A stretch of 64,000 nucleotides of DNA from Favolaschia claudopus (lineage: Eukaryota > Basidiomycota > Agaricomycetes > Agaricales > Mycenaceae): assembly GCA_037176885.1 (NCBI GenBank), contig JAWWNJ010000018.1:1860001-1924000 (forward strand). Direction: 5' to 3'. The notes under the pieces are model-generated. The model saw nothing but the letters and a program-made list of their open reading frames with translations, ran no database searches and was not told the origin of the DNA. Below, piece after piece: positions 55,554 through 64,000 of this stretch; the stretch's first letter is position 1; every line of letters starts with the position of its first letter. The position numbers were made by a program, and so were the translations under genes.

Positions 55554-55691
55554 TCTTGTGACTGTCGCTTCATTCATTCTATATTCCACATGGGACAGCC
55601 GTAGTTGTGTGCGGGTGAGGAGAAGACAGCCGGTGGAATCTAACCGGCTGATCTCCTGGTCGTGGGCGAAGGGATGCGCGAGAAGGCACCC
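55554..55691. repeat. 138-bp direct repeat, copy 1
   Basis: Starts TTGTGACTGTCGCTTCATTC and is repeated almost exactly at 56008-56145, 454 bp downstream. Non-coding. Confidence 0.75.
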
Positions 55692-55845
55692 CAACGCCCA
55701 CTCTACGCACTGCCCCACAATAAATACGACAAAAAACAAATTCTAAGACTATAAAGCTGGCATTTGGCTGGCATGGAAACAGACTTGAACTTGAGCATGC
55801 GGAATCCCAATACTGTCAAAAATCAAGGGTGAGGTGGGTGGGCGA

Positions 55846-55997
55846 GAGAAAGGCTTGACGCTTCGCAGGACACAGTCAGCGCAGAGAGCTTGAGCGCGTC
55901 GTGCCGTGTGTCGGTCATGGAAGTCGGGAGGAGGAGCGTCACGTCACACGTCACTCCGCTGGTCACAAGACATTGCACTCCTCTCACAGGCTCAGAA
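55846..55997. repeat. copy of the 180-bp repeat seen at 60152-60511
   Basis: From GAGAGAAAGGCTTGACGCTT to CAGAAGTGCGCCCAT it matches the inner 150 bp of the tandem units at 60 kb. It abuts the second copy of the 138-bp repeat. Confidence 0.75.
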
Positions 55998-56007
55998 GTG
56001 CGCCCAT

Positions 56008-56145
56008 CTTGTGACTGTCGCTTCATTCATTCTATATTCCACATGGGACAGCCGTAGTTGTGTGCGGGTGAGGAGAAGACAGCCGGTGGAATCTAACCGG
56101 CTGATCTCCTGGTCGTGGGCGAAGGGATGCGCGAGAAGGCACCCA
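56008..56145. repeat. 138-bp direct repeat, copy 2
   Basis: See 55554-55691. The copies diverge after AGAAGGCACCC. Confidence 0.75.
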
Positions 56146-59100
56146 AAGGAAACAGACGCCAGGCGAGGGCATCTCCAGAGACCACGACTAACCCAAAAGA
56201 AGGCGGCTGATGACATTCCCTATGGCTTGAGATCGCACTACAAGTAATAGATGAAATATTTTGAAGTTCCATGGGACTTGGAATGTCAACGTAGAAGTAA
56301 ATTCCGAACAGGCTAAGCTGGTAAATTTTATTTGACGCAGGAGTGGCGATTAGAACGGAATCACAGTCGTATAACCTCCTCAAATAAATGAGAACAGCCG
56401 GGCCAAGGCAAAGGCCAATAATTTGAACTGAGATTAATGAGCGGGATGGAAAGAGCGCAAATACCACCTAATCAAAGATTTGTGGACCCGAAGCGGGACT
56501 TCGGCCTCAGTATGCACAGTTATAATATGGTTGATGTTGGCAGAGTAGATAGCACAACTAGCAGAGATTGAGGTAACGCGCTCGAATTGATCGGAGCTTC
56601 AAACAGGTCATGAGAGGGAATTGGAGGCGAATCTTTAATAATCATTAGTGTCTTGAAATGGCATATTCGAGCCACGACGATTTTTAAATCGGCAAAGAAT
56701 TCCTCGATCTGTGAAAAATACAGGAGAATTTGTGGGAAGGATGGATGTTATATAACCAGGTCCGCGATGAGGCCCAGAAGACTCCCAAGTTTCAAACCCG
56801 AGTGCGAATTTGAGAATAAATTGGCAGGGCAGGTACTTCAAACAATTTCCGAATTGTTACCAGCGAGGCAAATGACTATGACCAGGTTTTACGGTGGAGC
56901 TATCAAACCCGATCCAATAATTTTATGGATATGGGGTAGAAACAGGACATGTATTATAGCTGTCCTCTTTGCAAAGTAAATAGGAACTGGATGAGAAATA
57001 TAAGAAAGAAACCCGCACGAAGCGGACACAATAGTCGAACATTTTAGAACGGTTTACTACGAGGCATTCGGAATCCAACACAGAAGTGATATCGAACCGG
57101 GAACAAGAATTCGACGGATATCAGATATAAAAACAGTCTTAAGCCAGACTCGAGTCAGTATTAGGAACAGTAAAAAGTGGTAGCCGCCCATGAAAGCAAT
57201 ACACATCGAATAAATTCCGAGTCGGCAGAGCATTTTATAAGTCAGACGAATGAAGGTGAGCAACATAAGCTCTAGTAATGGGACGACTTGAAATGAAATA
57301 GAGAAGATCCAAGCCTACTTCGAGAAGTTGGACGGGGAATTGTGCTGTTGGCATAAGTATTTGGCGTAGTCTGTCGGTCAAATTCAATGATTGAGAGCGT
57401 AAGCGGGCACTCATAATTTAAGGCAATTTTTGAGCCAATCAATCCGAGGAACGAGACCGCGGTTGTCCAGATAAAAGGTCAGTGGAAATAGGATGAGTAT
57501 TTGGTACGAGGACTGTGATCGGGGGTCGATATTAGGGACGAAAACTATTAAGCATGCAAAATGAATTGACTAGAAAGGACGGAGCTTCGACCGAAATTAG
57601 GACGAGGGTGGTGATTATTATTCCAAGAAAAGAGTCAGTGTTAACGCCCACATTGATGTTGAACATGGACTCAGTAACCAGTGTTATGGTTTGCCTCGAA
57701 GTAGATAGATTAAACATTGAAAGCAGAACCATGAATTGAGTAAGTCCGAGCTGGACATCGAAACCGCTATGGAGTCGAAAGAATTGAACAAATACGACTC
57801 GGAGGCAAGTATACTGAGCAAAACCACGCAGCATGGTTCGGAATCAAAGCAACTTATGAATGTACCAACGGCATCGAGCGTTAGAATGTGGAGTTATCTA
57901 AATTACTGTTCGTATTCAATTTATCGAAGGCTCGTATCTCGAGTGGTCAGATAAGAAGCCTAGACTTCATGTTATGTTCGCCTCAAAGCGAAGATATAAT
58001 TTTAGGGAGGCATTTAGACCGAGAATGACAGCGCCCCGGCTTGAGCATACAGTTGCAAAATCACCCTCCACATAGTAAGCGTGAGCGGGAAGGCAAGAGC
58101 TTTTGGGCTCCACCGAAGCCTATGGGTTATGGCAGCTTTGACTGTATACTGACTCTGAACCCAGGCTGGTAACCGAAGATGCGAGAAAACCAACAAATGA
58201 AAATCATAGATCGTAAATTCTCCGGGTACGAATTAATGTGAATAAATTCGCACTACATGATGCAAGATTGTAGATATAGCGGTCGAATAGCAGAATTCAC
58301 CCGTTCACAGAAGTTATGAAGACAGAGCCTCATTGAAACCCGAGCAATTCAAGATGCCAGGAATGTACGTTCACATGAATGAAATGATTGAGCTCGAAGG
58401 AATCAAAACAGTACGCCTCGAGGATCAAGGTGAACAGTAGCATTCATCTGCAGGACCCAGTTATTCGCAGTAAATATTGCGGGGAAGCAAACATGCTGGT
58501 CGAAAGAACATGACTGAGATTCGGATTAATCAAGCGCCTTCCTATCAAGAATCCGAACGTGTGCTCGAAGACGCAGAAACCGAAATGCCGGCACAAAGTG
58601 TAGGTGGACAGGAAATTAAAACAGGAAGGAAAAAGCGAAGCTTAATTGAGACGCTCGATAGAAGTATGTATTAGCGGAAGATTATAACGGGATGGAAAGC
58701 CGCGGAAGAAAGCGAGTATATTTAGATGCTCATGAGACTGCAGAAAAATTAGGGAGGTAACACAAATAAAGGGCTGAGATGTAAGACTCGATACGGAGAT
58801 AGAAATGTAGGTTGGATGACACGCAGAAGATTATCGACCAAGAAGATCCGATAAAAGATCGAAAGCGCAAATGTGCAACTCTCTGTATGTGTTTCCGAGT
58901 TGCGGAGAGGATGAGAATCCAGGGACTCCCAAAACTGCTCGAATGGGAAGTATTCCATTCCAAGCATGTAGTGCCACAAACAGCTCGGGATTACTTATCG
59001 AAGAAATGTCATGTTGAATATGAATGTGGGTCGCAGTAAATCTCCGTACAGACCGGTAGGATTAATGACGGATAGGATTAATGACATGAGCCGTTGATAC

Positions 59101-59259
59101 ACAAAAATCAGAAGCAGTTTCAGGCGCCGCAGAGCAAGTTAAATGTGCCCGTGAAGATGTTAGACCCAGCGGCTTGTAACCGCTTAGTACATGTGGGCAC
59201 AAAGGTAATCACAACTTGAAGGATATCGAGACCACGTTGAACGACAATAAAGGTCGGGT
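56146..59259. other. 3.1 kb without a supportable gene
   Basis: Only short frames. Several minus-strand frames are rich in hydrophobic residues (for example around 57834-57532 and 57266-57057) and could be scattered remains of a membrane-protein gene, but no two can be joined by good splice sites and no motif is recognised. Confidence 0.4.
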
Positions 59260-59735
59260 ATCGAGGCGTGGGGGCGAAATGGGAGACGCATTTAGGCGCA
59301 AAATCATGGGGATGTAACCCTAAAGCCCGTCCGGATGTAACGCGCATGAAGGCGCGGGTATGAAATTGGAGGCGCAAAATTGTGGGGATGTAACCCTAAA
59401 ACCCGTCCGGATATAACGGCTCAGCGCATGAAGGCGTGGGTATGAAATTGGAGGCGCATGTAGGCGCAAAATTGTGGGGATGTAACCCTAAAACCCGTCC
59501 GGATGTAACGGCTCTGCGCATGTAGGCGCGGGTATGAAGTGGGAGGCGCAATATTTAAGCGCAGAATCGTGGGGATGTAATCCTAAAACCCGTCCGGATG
59601 TAACGGCTCTGCGCATGTAGGCGCGGGTATGAAGTGGGAAGCGCAATATTTAGGCGCAAAATCGTGGGGATGTAACCCTAAAACCCGTCCGGATATAACG
59701 GCTCGGGGCATGTAGGCGCGGGTATGAAACGTCGT
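59260..59735. repeat. minisatellite, about five units of roughly 90-105 bp
   Basis: The core words GGCGCAAAATCGTGGGGATG, TAACCCTAAAACCCGTCCGG and GGCGCGGGTATGAA recur in order about five times, with small indels between units. Each unit contains TAACCCTAAAACCC, which is similar to but not a telomere repeat. Confidence 0.75.
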
Positions 59736-59770
59736 ATTAGCAAGTGCACGTAGTGATTGAATGATGAAAT

Positions 59771-60072
59771 GCATTTGTGAAGGGGTGGGGAGAGGGAGAA
59801 AATAATCGGAAGATGAATGCATCCATAATGAGATCAATTATTGAAAGGTAGGAAGGATAATATACAATGGGGGGATGGAATGGACTGAGAAAGAATGAGG
59901 GCATGAAGACTCACCCGAACTATTCCTACGCTGGTCTTGACGCAAAACTAAGCCAAAAATCCCCAAGTCGACAGCGTCTGACTTGACACAGGGGTAGCCT
60001 AAACCGCAAAGGAGAGAAGCAGTATGGTCGAAAAGAGAGACAATCTCTCCCGGAAACAATAACGAGAAGTAG
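59771..60072. repeat. dispersed 0.3-kb repeat, copy 1
   Basis: Matches 62921-63213 in the same orientation (GAAAATAATCGGAAGATGAA, then ACGCTGGTCTTGACGCAAAA). Its last part (60016-60072) also occurs inverted at 62674-62727. Confidence 0.7.
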
Positions 60073-60151
60073 TCGTCTGTGAGATTTCAGCCTGAAGCAG
60101 CCAGGCTGAGATTTCGGCCCCTAAGTGAAATCCGAAACAGAGGGCGAAGAG

Positions 60152-60511
60152 CAGCAGGCTAGGTAAGCGGAGCAAGAATGACGAGAGAAAGGCTTGACGC
60201 TTCGCAGGACACAGTCAGCGCAGAGAGCTTGAGCGCGTCGTGCCGTGTGTCGGTCATGGAAATCGGGAGGAGGAGCGTCGCGTCACACGTCACTCCGCTG
60301 GTCACAAGACATTGCACTCCTCTCACAGGCTCAGCAGGCTAGGTAAGCGGAGCAAGAATGACGAGAGAAAGGTTTGACGCTTCGCAGGACACAGTCAGCG
60401 CAGAGAGCTTGAGCGCGTCGTGCCGTGTGTCGGTCATGGAAGTCGGGAGGAGGAGCGTCACGTCACACGTCACTCCGCTGGTCACAAGACATTGCACTCC
60501 TCTCACAGGCT
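60152..60511. repeat. two tandem 180-bp units
   Basis: Exact 180-bp period: unit 1 is 60152-60331 and unit 2 is 60332-60511, each starting CAGCAGGCTAGGTAAGCGGA. There are few differences (for example GAAATCGGG/GAAGTCGGG and GTCGCGTC/GTCACGTC). A third partial copy is at 55846-55997. Confidence 0.85.
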
Positions 60512-60529
60512 CAGAAGTGCGCCCATTCA

Positions 60530-60860
60530 CAAACACAGGCGCAAGCAAACACAAGCGCATCAATGGTAAACGCGGGCGCAAGCAACCACAAGCGCATCAA
60601 TCACAAACACGGGCGCAAGCAACCACAAGCGCACAAATCACAAACACGGGCGTCAGCGCGAGCAAACACAGGCGCGTCCATCGCAAAATCGGGGGTACAC
60701 AGGGGCAAGCAACACAAGCCCATTCGGTCCGGTCGGTCGGGATATACCTAACGCAGGCACTCGTTCGGGGCGCAGTCGGTCGGTCTCGGGGGTTCGGTTC
60801 GGTCGGTCGTGCCTAACACAGGCAGTCGGCTTCGGGATCGGGGGTTCAGCACGGGTATTC
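60530..60860. repeat. short tandem repeats (CAAGCAACCACAAGCGC and GGTCGGTC types)
   Basis: 60530-60700 repeats GGGCGCAAGCAACCACAAGC and variants about five times at roughly 33-36 bp. 60720-60860 is rich in CGGTCGGTC and GGTTCGG. Frames that read through are artefacts of the repeats. Confidence 0.65.
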
Positions 60861-61044
60861 GGCTCAGCGACGAGGGTGTGCGGCCACGGTATCGTTCGTC
60901 GGTCCAGTGAGCACTGGGGATGCCTCACAGCGAGGGCTTTGAGGGGGAGAGGGGTCGTACAGTGCGGGGATCAAGGCAGCAGGCGAGCAGAGGATGATCA
61001 AAGCAGCAAGCAGGGCCGGGGCGCGGGGCCCATAACCTGTAGAA

Positions 61045-62306
61045 ATGGGACGAGCACACGAAGTTGAGTTGCGGGAACGAGTATTCGTGGGGGAACGGGA
61101 ATACAAGAGACTACGAAAACAGGTGGATACAACGGGTTGATGAGTACGGCGAGTTGGCGACGGATAGGGGGGTAATAAAGGCAAGTGACAGTTGCGCGGC
61201 GTCGCGATCCTATTTCCAACACATACTGGAGGGGCTGAAGTGCGAGGTTACAAAGACGGAGTTGGCGGCATTGGCGCTGTACGGTGTATCGGTCTCGTGG
61301 CCATACATGGCGATGGTGCGCGGGAAGGGGGAGGATGGTGAGCCTATCAACCTTTTGTCGCTCACAGACCTCCACCGCAAGCTGCCGATTTTCTGCGCAC
61401 ATATCTCAGCGAACCCCCATATATTGCTAGATCCAACTACGCCGCAAGACCAACTCACCATCGATGGGAAACCCTTTCGGAACACCTCTTTATTCGATTC
61501 CATTGACAACCTCCGCTCCAAGAAATCCCTTCCCAATCTTTTCCTTGTCATCTCTGCCATGTTCTCTGGAACAGAAACAGGCTGGATCCGCTTCACTCCA
61601 GAATTTCACATCGGCGGGACTTTTGATCGCCTCACTCCTTGGCAACGTGCAGCACTCCATATTCCGACAACGAACGACGCCAACGAGAGCAAGCTTGGAT
61701 CTACCGTGGGCACATGAAACATCATCCATACAGTACGGCCGCCACCTTCTCCAACCAGACTCGTTTGGACACGGAGGCTTTTATCGCCAAGCATTTCAGC
61801 AAAGTGCTCGAAAAGTATGTGATCAGGGAAGTTCGGAGGGATGGGAAGAGCCAGCGGCGGGCAAAGCGTTGGCGAGCATGCACAGGGAAAAGGCAGAGAA
61901 GGCTGTCGCACGACGGAGAAAAACAGCGGAACGGAAGAAAGCGACGGCAGATCGCTTGGCGGGGACTCCGCTTGAATTTGACGTCGCTAAGATTCGGCTC
62001 ATGACCTCGGCTCAGCTCAAAGACCAGTTGCATGTCTACAAGGATATTCTCAAGCATGAAGAGCTTTCGAAGATCCTCTGGAAGAATATGTCGACTGTCG
62101 CTGTTCGTCGGACTTTGGTGTTGGAAGCTCGTGAGCGGGAACTTCCTCGGCGGTAAGTCGTGTCTCTGCTCTTTAAATGATTTCTAACTCGCTCCAGATC
62201 ATCATCCCAAGCTGTATCCGCGCCATCTGGTTCTGAGGACATCATGGTGGTCGATGAATTTGGCTTTAGCGCGGACGATGACGGGGAATGGGAGGATATG
62301 GCGTAA
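61045..62306 (+). pseudogene. uncharacterised transposon-associated-type protein gene, two frameshifts
   Basis: Exon 1 (61045-61122, MGRAHEVELRERVFVGEREY) joins across a 58-bp intron (61123-61180) to a long frame carrying FQHILEGLKCEVTKTELAAL and, near its end, TPWQRAALHIPTTNDANES. At about 61700 one base appears lost; the continuation (YRGHMKHHPYSTAATFSNQT) is in another frame. At about 61850 the frame changes again into KALASMHREKAEKAVARRRK and DVAKIRLMTSAQLKDQL, up to a donor at 62153. A last exon (62198-62306) encodes an acidic tail ending DDDGEWEDMA. I recall TTNDANE-containing proteins of this layout from Agaricomycete repeat-rich regions but cannot name a function. Inverted repeats 60016-60072 and 62674-62727 bracket the gene, consistent with mobile cargo. 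Confidence 0.55.
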
Positions 62307-62673
62307 AAATATTAGAGTTGTTTAAAATTATAATTTTTTTTGTGGGAGCCGTGTAGACAAGTCTTCAACGAACATATCTGTACGCCAAAACTATTTGATA
62401 CGATGTGTGTAGCGGGGGGAACACGCAAGAACATGGGTTCGGGGGGTTTGATAGGGAACAAACAAAGCCAAAGCTGCCGCGGCGATCATAGGCGATGCCC
62501 GTTCCCATCCTATGGCTACCTGGATGACAGCGAATAAATGTCCCAGTTAAGAACTCAGTTCGAGTCTGAATCCGACTCCGAAATACCGCGCCCAAGAACC
62601 AACTACTTAATCAACAAGTCATAAGTCAAAATAGTGGCGATGAACGGAGTACTCCCAGTGTAGCGAGGACATC
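62307..62673. other. no supportable gene
   Basis: 3' side of the preceding gene. Short frames only. Confidence 0.4.
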
Positions 62674-62727
62674 GTACTTCTCGTTATTGTTTCCAGGAGA
62701 GATTGTCTCTCTTTTCGACCATGCTTC
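62674..62727. repeat. inverted copy of 60016-60072
   Basis: Reverse complement with few mismatches (core GGTCGAAAAGAGAGACAATC). With the left copy it encloses the gene at 61045-62306. Confidence 0.7.
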
Positions 62728-62828
62728 TGTCAGAACCATTACCTTGCTTCAACTAACAAGCATGCTGTAATACTGCATAGCCTTGAGTCATAAGTCAGCT
62801 AGTGACTTAGTCCAACATGTTTGGATCC

Positions 62829-62892
62829 GGACTGGTAGCTCAGTTGGTAGAGCCACCACTATATATGCGGGAGGTCTCGACCTGAGTTACAC
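62829..62892 (+). repeat. tRNA-like sequence (possible SINE head or tRNA pseudogene)
   Basis: TGGTAGCTCAGTTGGTAGAG is an excellent D-arm/A-box. A B-box-like GGTCTCGACCTGAG follows about 27 bp later, but the anticodon and T arms do not fold properly (ACTATATATGCGG in the anticodon position). Directly downstream comes the dispersed repeat at 62921, so this may be the RNA polymerase III head of a SINE. Confidence 0.4.
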
Positions 62893-62920
62893 CCTATTCA
62901 AGTAGCATATAGGTGGAAAA

Positions 62921-63213
62921 GGTTTGTGAAGGGGTGAGAAGAGGGAGAAAATAATCGGAAGATGAATGCATCCATAATGAGATCAATTATTGAAAGGTAG
63001 GAAGAATAATTAATATACAATGAGGGGATGGAATGGAACGAGAAAAGAACGAGGGCATGAAGACTCACCTCGAACTGCTCCTACGCTGGTCTTGACGCAA
63101 AACTCATCCTCGAGCCAAGAATCCTCAAGTCAACAGTGTTTGACTTGCCACATGGGTAGCAAATATTTTGCTCCTTGAAGGACGTAGCCTAAACCACAAA
63201 GGAGCGAAGAAGC
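62921..63213. repeat. dispersed 0.3-kb repeat, copy 2
   Basis: Matches 59771-60023. A 25-base insertion around 63160-63183 (TATTTTGCTCCTTGAAGGAC) interrupts it. Confidence 0.7.
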
Positions 63214-63818
63214 TCTCAAAACCGCGGAGGTTATTGAAAGTGTGTAAAAGGAAGAATGCACTGGTCGAGGATCGAACTCGAAAATTCAGATCAATCTCGA
63301 CCTTTTTCGCAACCACATATCATATTAGCATATATTGTGGGGATAAATTTGCTGGGAGTCTCGTTAGCATCCATTCGAACCGTTCAATTTGATCCCATAT
63401 TGAGTGACTTATGGCACTGACATCTGAATATAAATCTGGGTCAGACTGAAGGAAAAGGCTAGAATACAATCCTTTCAAGTTGACATTATATCATATACTT
63501 ATGGTCTAAGGCTTTTGATCACTCGTAATAAATTTCGCTTCTGTTTGGTGGTGTTAAGGCCGAGCGCACCATAGTCAGGCACACATCCAGCTCACGTCGG
63601 CTGACGTAAGCTTATGTAATCACGTGCGGCACAAACGTACATCCCCGCACTCGATGCATCTGCAGCACCATACAATGCCCCCGAGGTTTGCCACAGCCCA
63701 GGCTGACTATAGTTTGTTCCCAAAGCAGGCGTTGCACCAACAGCTGGGGGACTTCCCCATTGACAGTCAGGCAAGCGATCAGGTGATTATCCCGAGTTGG
63801 GCTAATGTTAAATGTAGA
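63214..63818. other. no supportable gene
   Basis: On the minus strand near 63266-63284 there is CGAGTTCGATCCTCG, a good tRNA T-arm, but no matching D-arm or acceptor stem, so I do not call a tRNA. Otherwise unremarkable. Confidence 0.4.
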
Positions 63819-64000
63819 ATGGGCCGATTCAGGATGACTACCGCCCACTGACCGAGCAGCAAATGCGCGAACGGCTAAAAGGGTTGATTATTCCATTTGC
63901 GACATTGACAACAGAGCAAAAGCACCATGCCTACCTTCCGACTTTGAATGGGGACATCGACTTTGAGGCAAGAGCTCGCGGCAATTATCTTGAGTTGGGC
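63819..64000 (+). CDS. partial open frame running off the window
   Basis: From 63819 to the window end one frame stays open, reading IQDDYRPLTEQQMRERLKGL and then PFATLTTEQKHHAYLPTLNG. It has the composition of a real soluble protein. The start is not visible: a stop lies just upstream, so an acceptor near 63820-63830 would be needed, or ATG 63863. Family unknown. Confidence 0.35.

Noticed and set aside
56146..58800. Multi-exon membrane-protein gene on the minus strand
   Set aside because: Hydrophobic frames exist but no pair can be joined by plausible splice sites, and no family motif is seen.
59260..60700. CRISPR array
   Set aside because: Repeats are contiguous minisatellite or tandem units without unique spacers, and the genome is eukaryotic.
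63258..63340. Minus-strand tRNA gene
   Set aside because: Only a T-arm (CGAGTTCGATCCTCG) is present; no D-arm, anticodon arm or pairing acceptor stem can be found.
1..64000. Bacterial-type features (operons, ribosome binding sites, origins, riboswitches)
   Set aside because: Spliced genes and eukaryotic transposons show that the sequence is fungal nuclear DNA; such features were not expected or seen.

Overview
The window looks like a transposon-packed stretch of a filamentous fungal genome, most likely an Agaricomycete (mushroom-forming basidiomycete). The grounds are short GT..AG introns of about 49-64 bp, Tc1/mariner, CACTA-like, LINE and LTR elements nested in one another, a TTAGGG tract, a histone H3-like gene, a BAH-BAH DNMT1-type methyltransferase relic, and several gene families of a type I associate with Agaricomycete mobile DNA. 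All family assignments are by eye; no database search was possible.

Left flank (1-6953): a possible exon tail, then a CACTG-ended element (848-2816, 3-bp target duplication AGG) carrying a nested solo LTR and a TA-flanked MITE. A broken LINE ORF1 (3182-4559, minus) follows, then a truncated inverted copy of the CACTG/MITE composite (4566-5415). Next is a compact LTR retroelement (5416-6920) whose only ORF encodes a KH-domain protein.

Centre (6954-47296): a direct tandem duplication. Unit 1 (6954-29069) and unit 2 (29069-47296) are almost identical; I saw five substitutions, one 20-bp indel, and a 3,906-bp Tc1/mariner element (10395-14300) present only in unit 1. Unit 2 keeps the empty TA site. 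Each unit holds, in order: a 292-aa minus-strand gene with a SAP-like N-terminus, a 127-bp MITE, a 122-aa minus-strand gene, a CHD/SNF2 remodeler relic, a frameshifted coiled-coil gene with an RG-rich tail, a degenerate TTCACG-rich tract, a damaged DNMT1-like cytosine methyltransferase, and a tyrosine-recombinase relic. The Tc1 element has an intact DD34E transposase and a second, converging accessory gene. Both genes appear to be promoted from the long terminal inverted repeats.

Right flank (47297-64000): a gene fragment running across the right breakpoint, two copies of a 185-bp MITE, a second (5'-truncated) copy of the KH LTR element, an interstitial (TTAGGG)4, a 374-bp MITE, an Spt5/KOW-like fragment, a histone H3-like gene without its usual K9-K27 tail, GC-rich palindromic repeats, minisatellites and direct repeats, and a frameshifted gene at 61045-62306 lying between inverted repeats.

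Taken together, most genes look like transposon cargo or relics of chromatin and DNA-modification genes (DNMT, CHD, H3), not a working pathway. The two most system-like features are the pol-less KH-domain LTR element and the two-gene Tc1 element with TIR-borne promoters. The tandem duplication should first be tested against an assembly artefact, for example two haplotypes of a dikaryon joined end to end.
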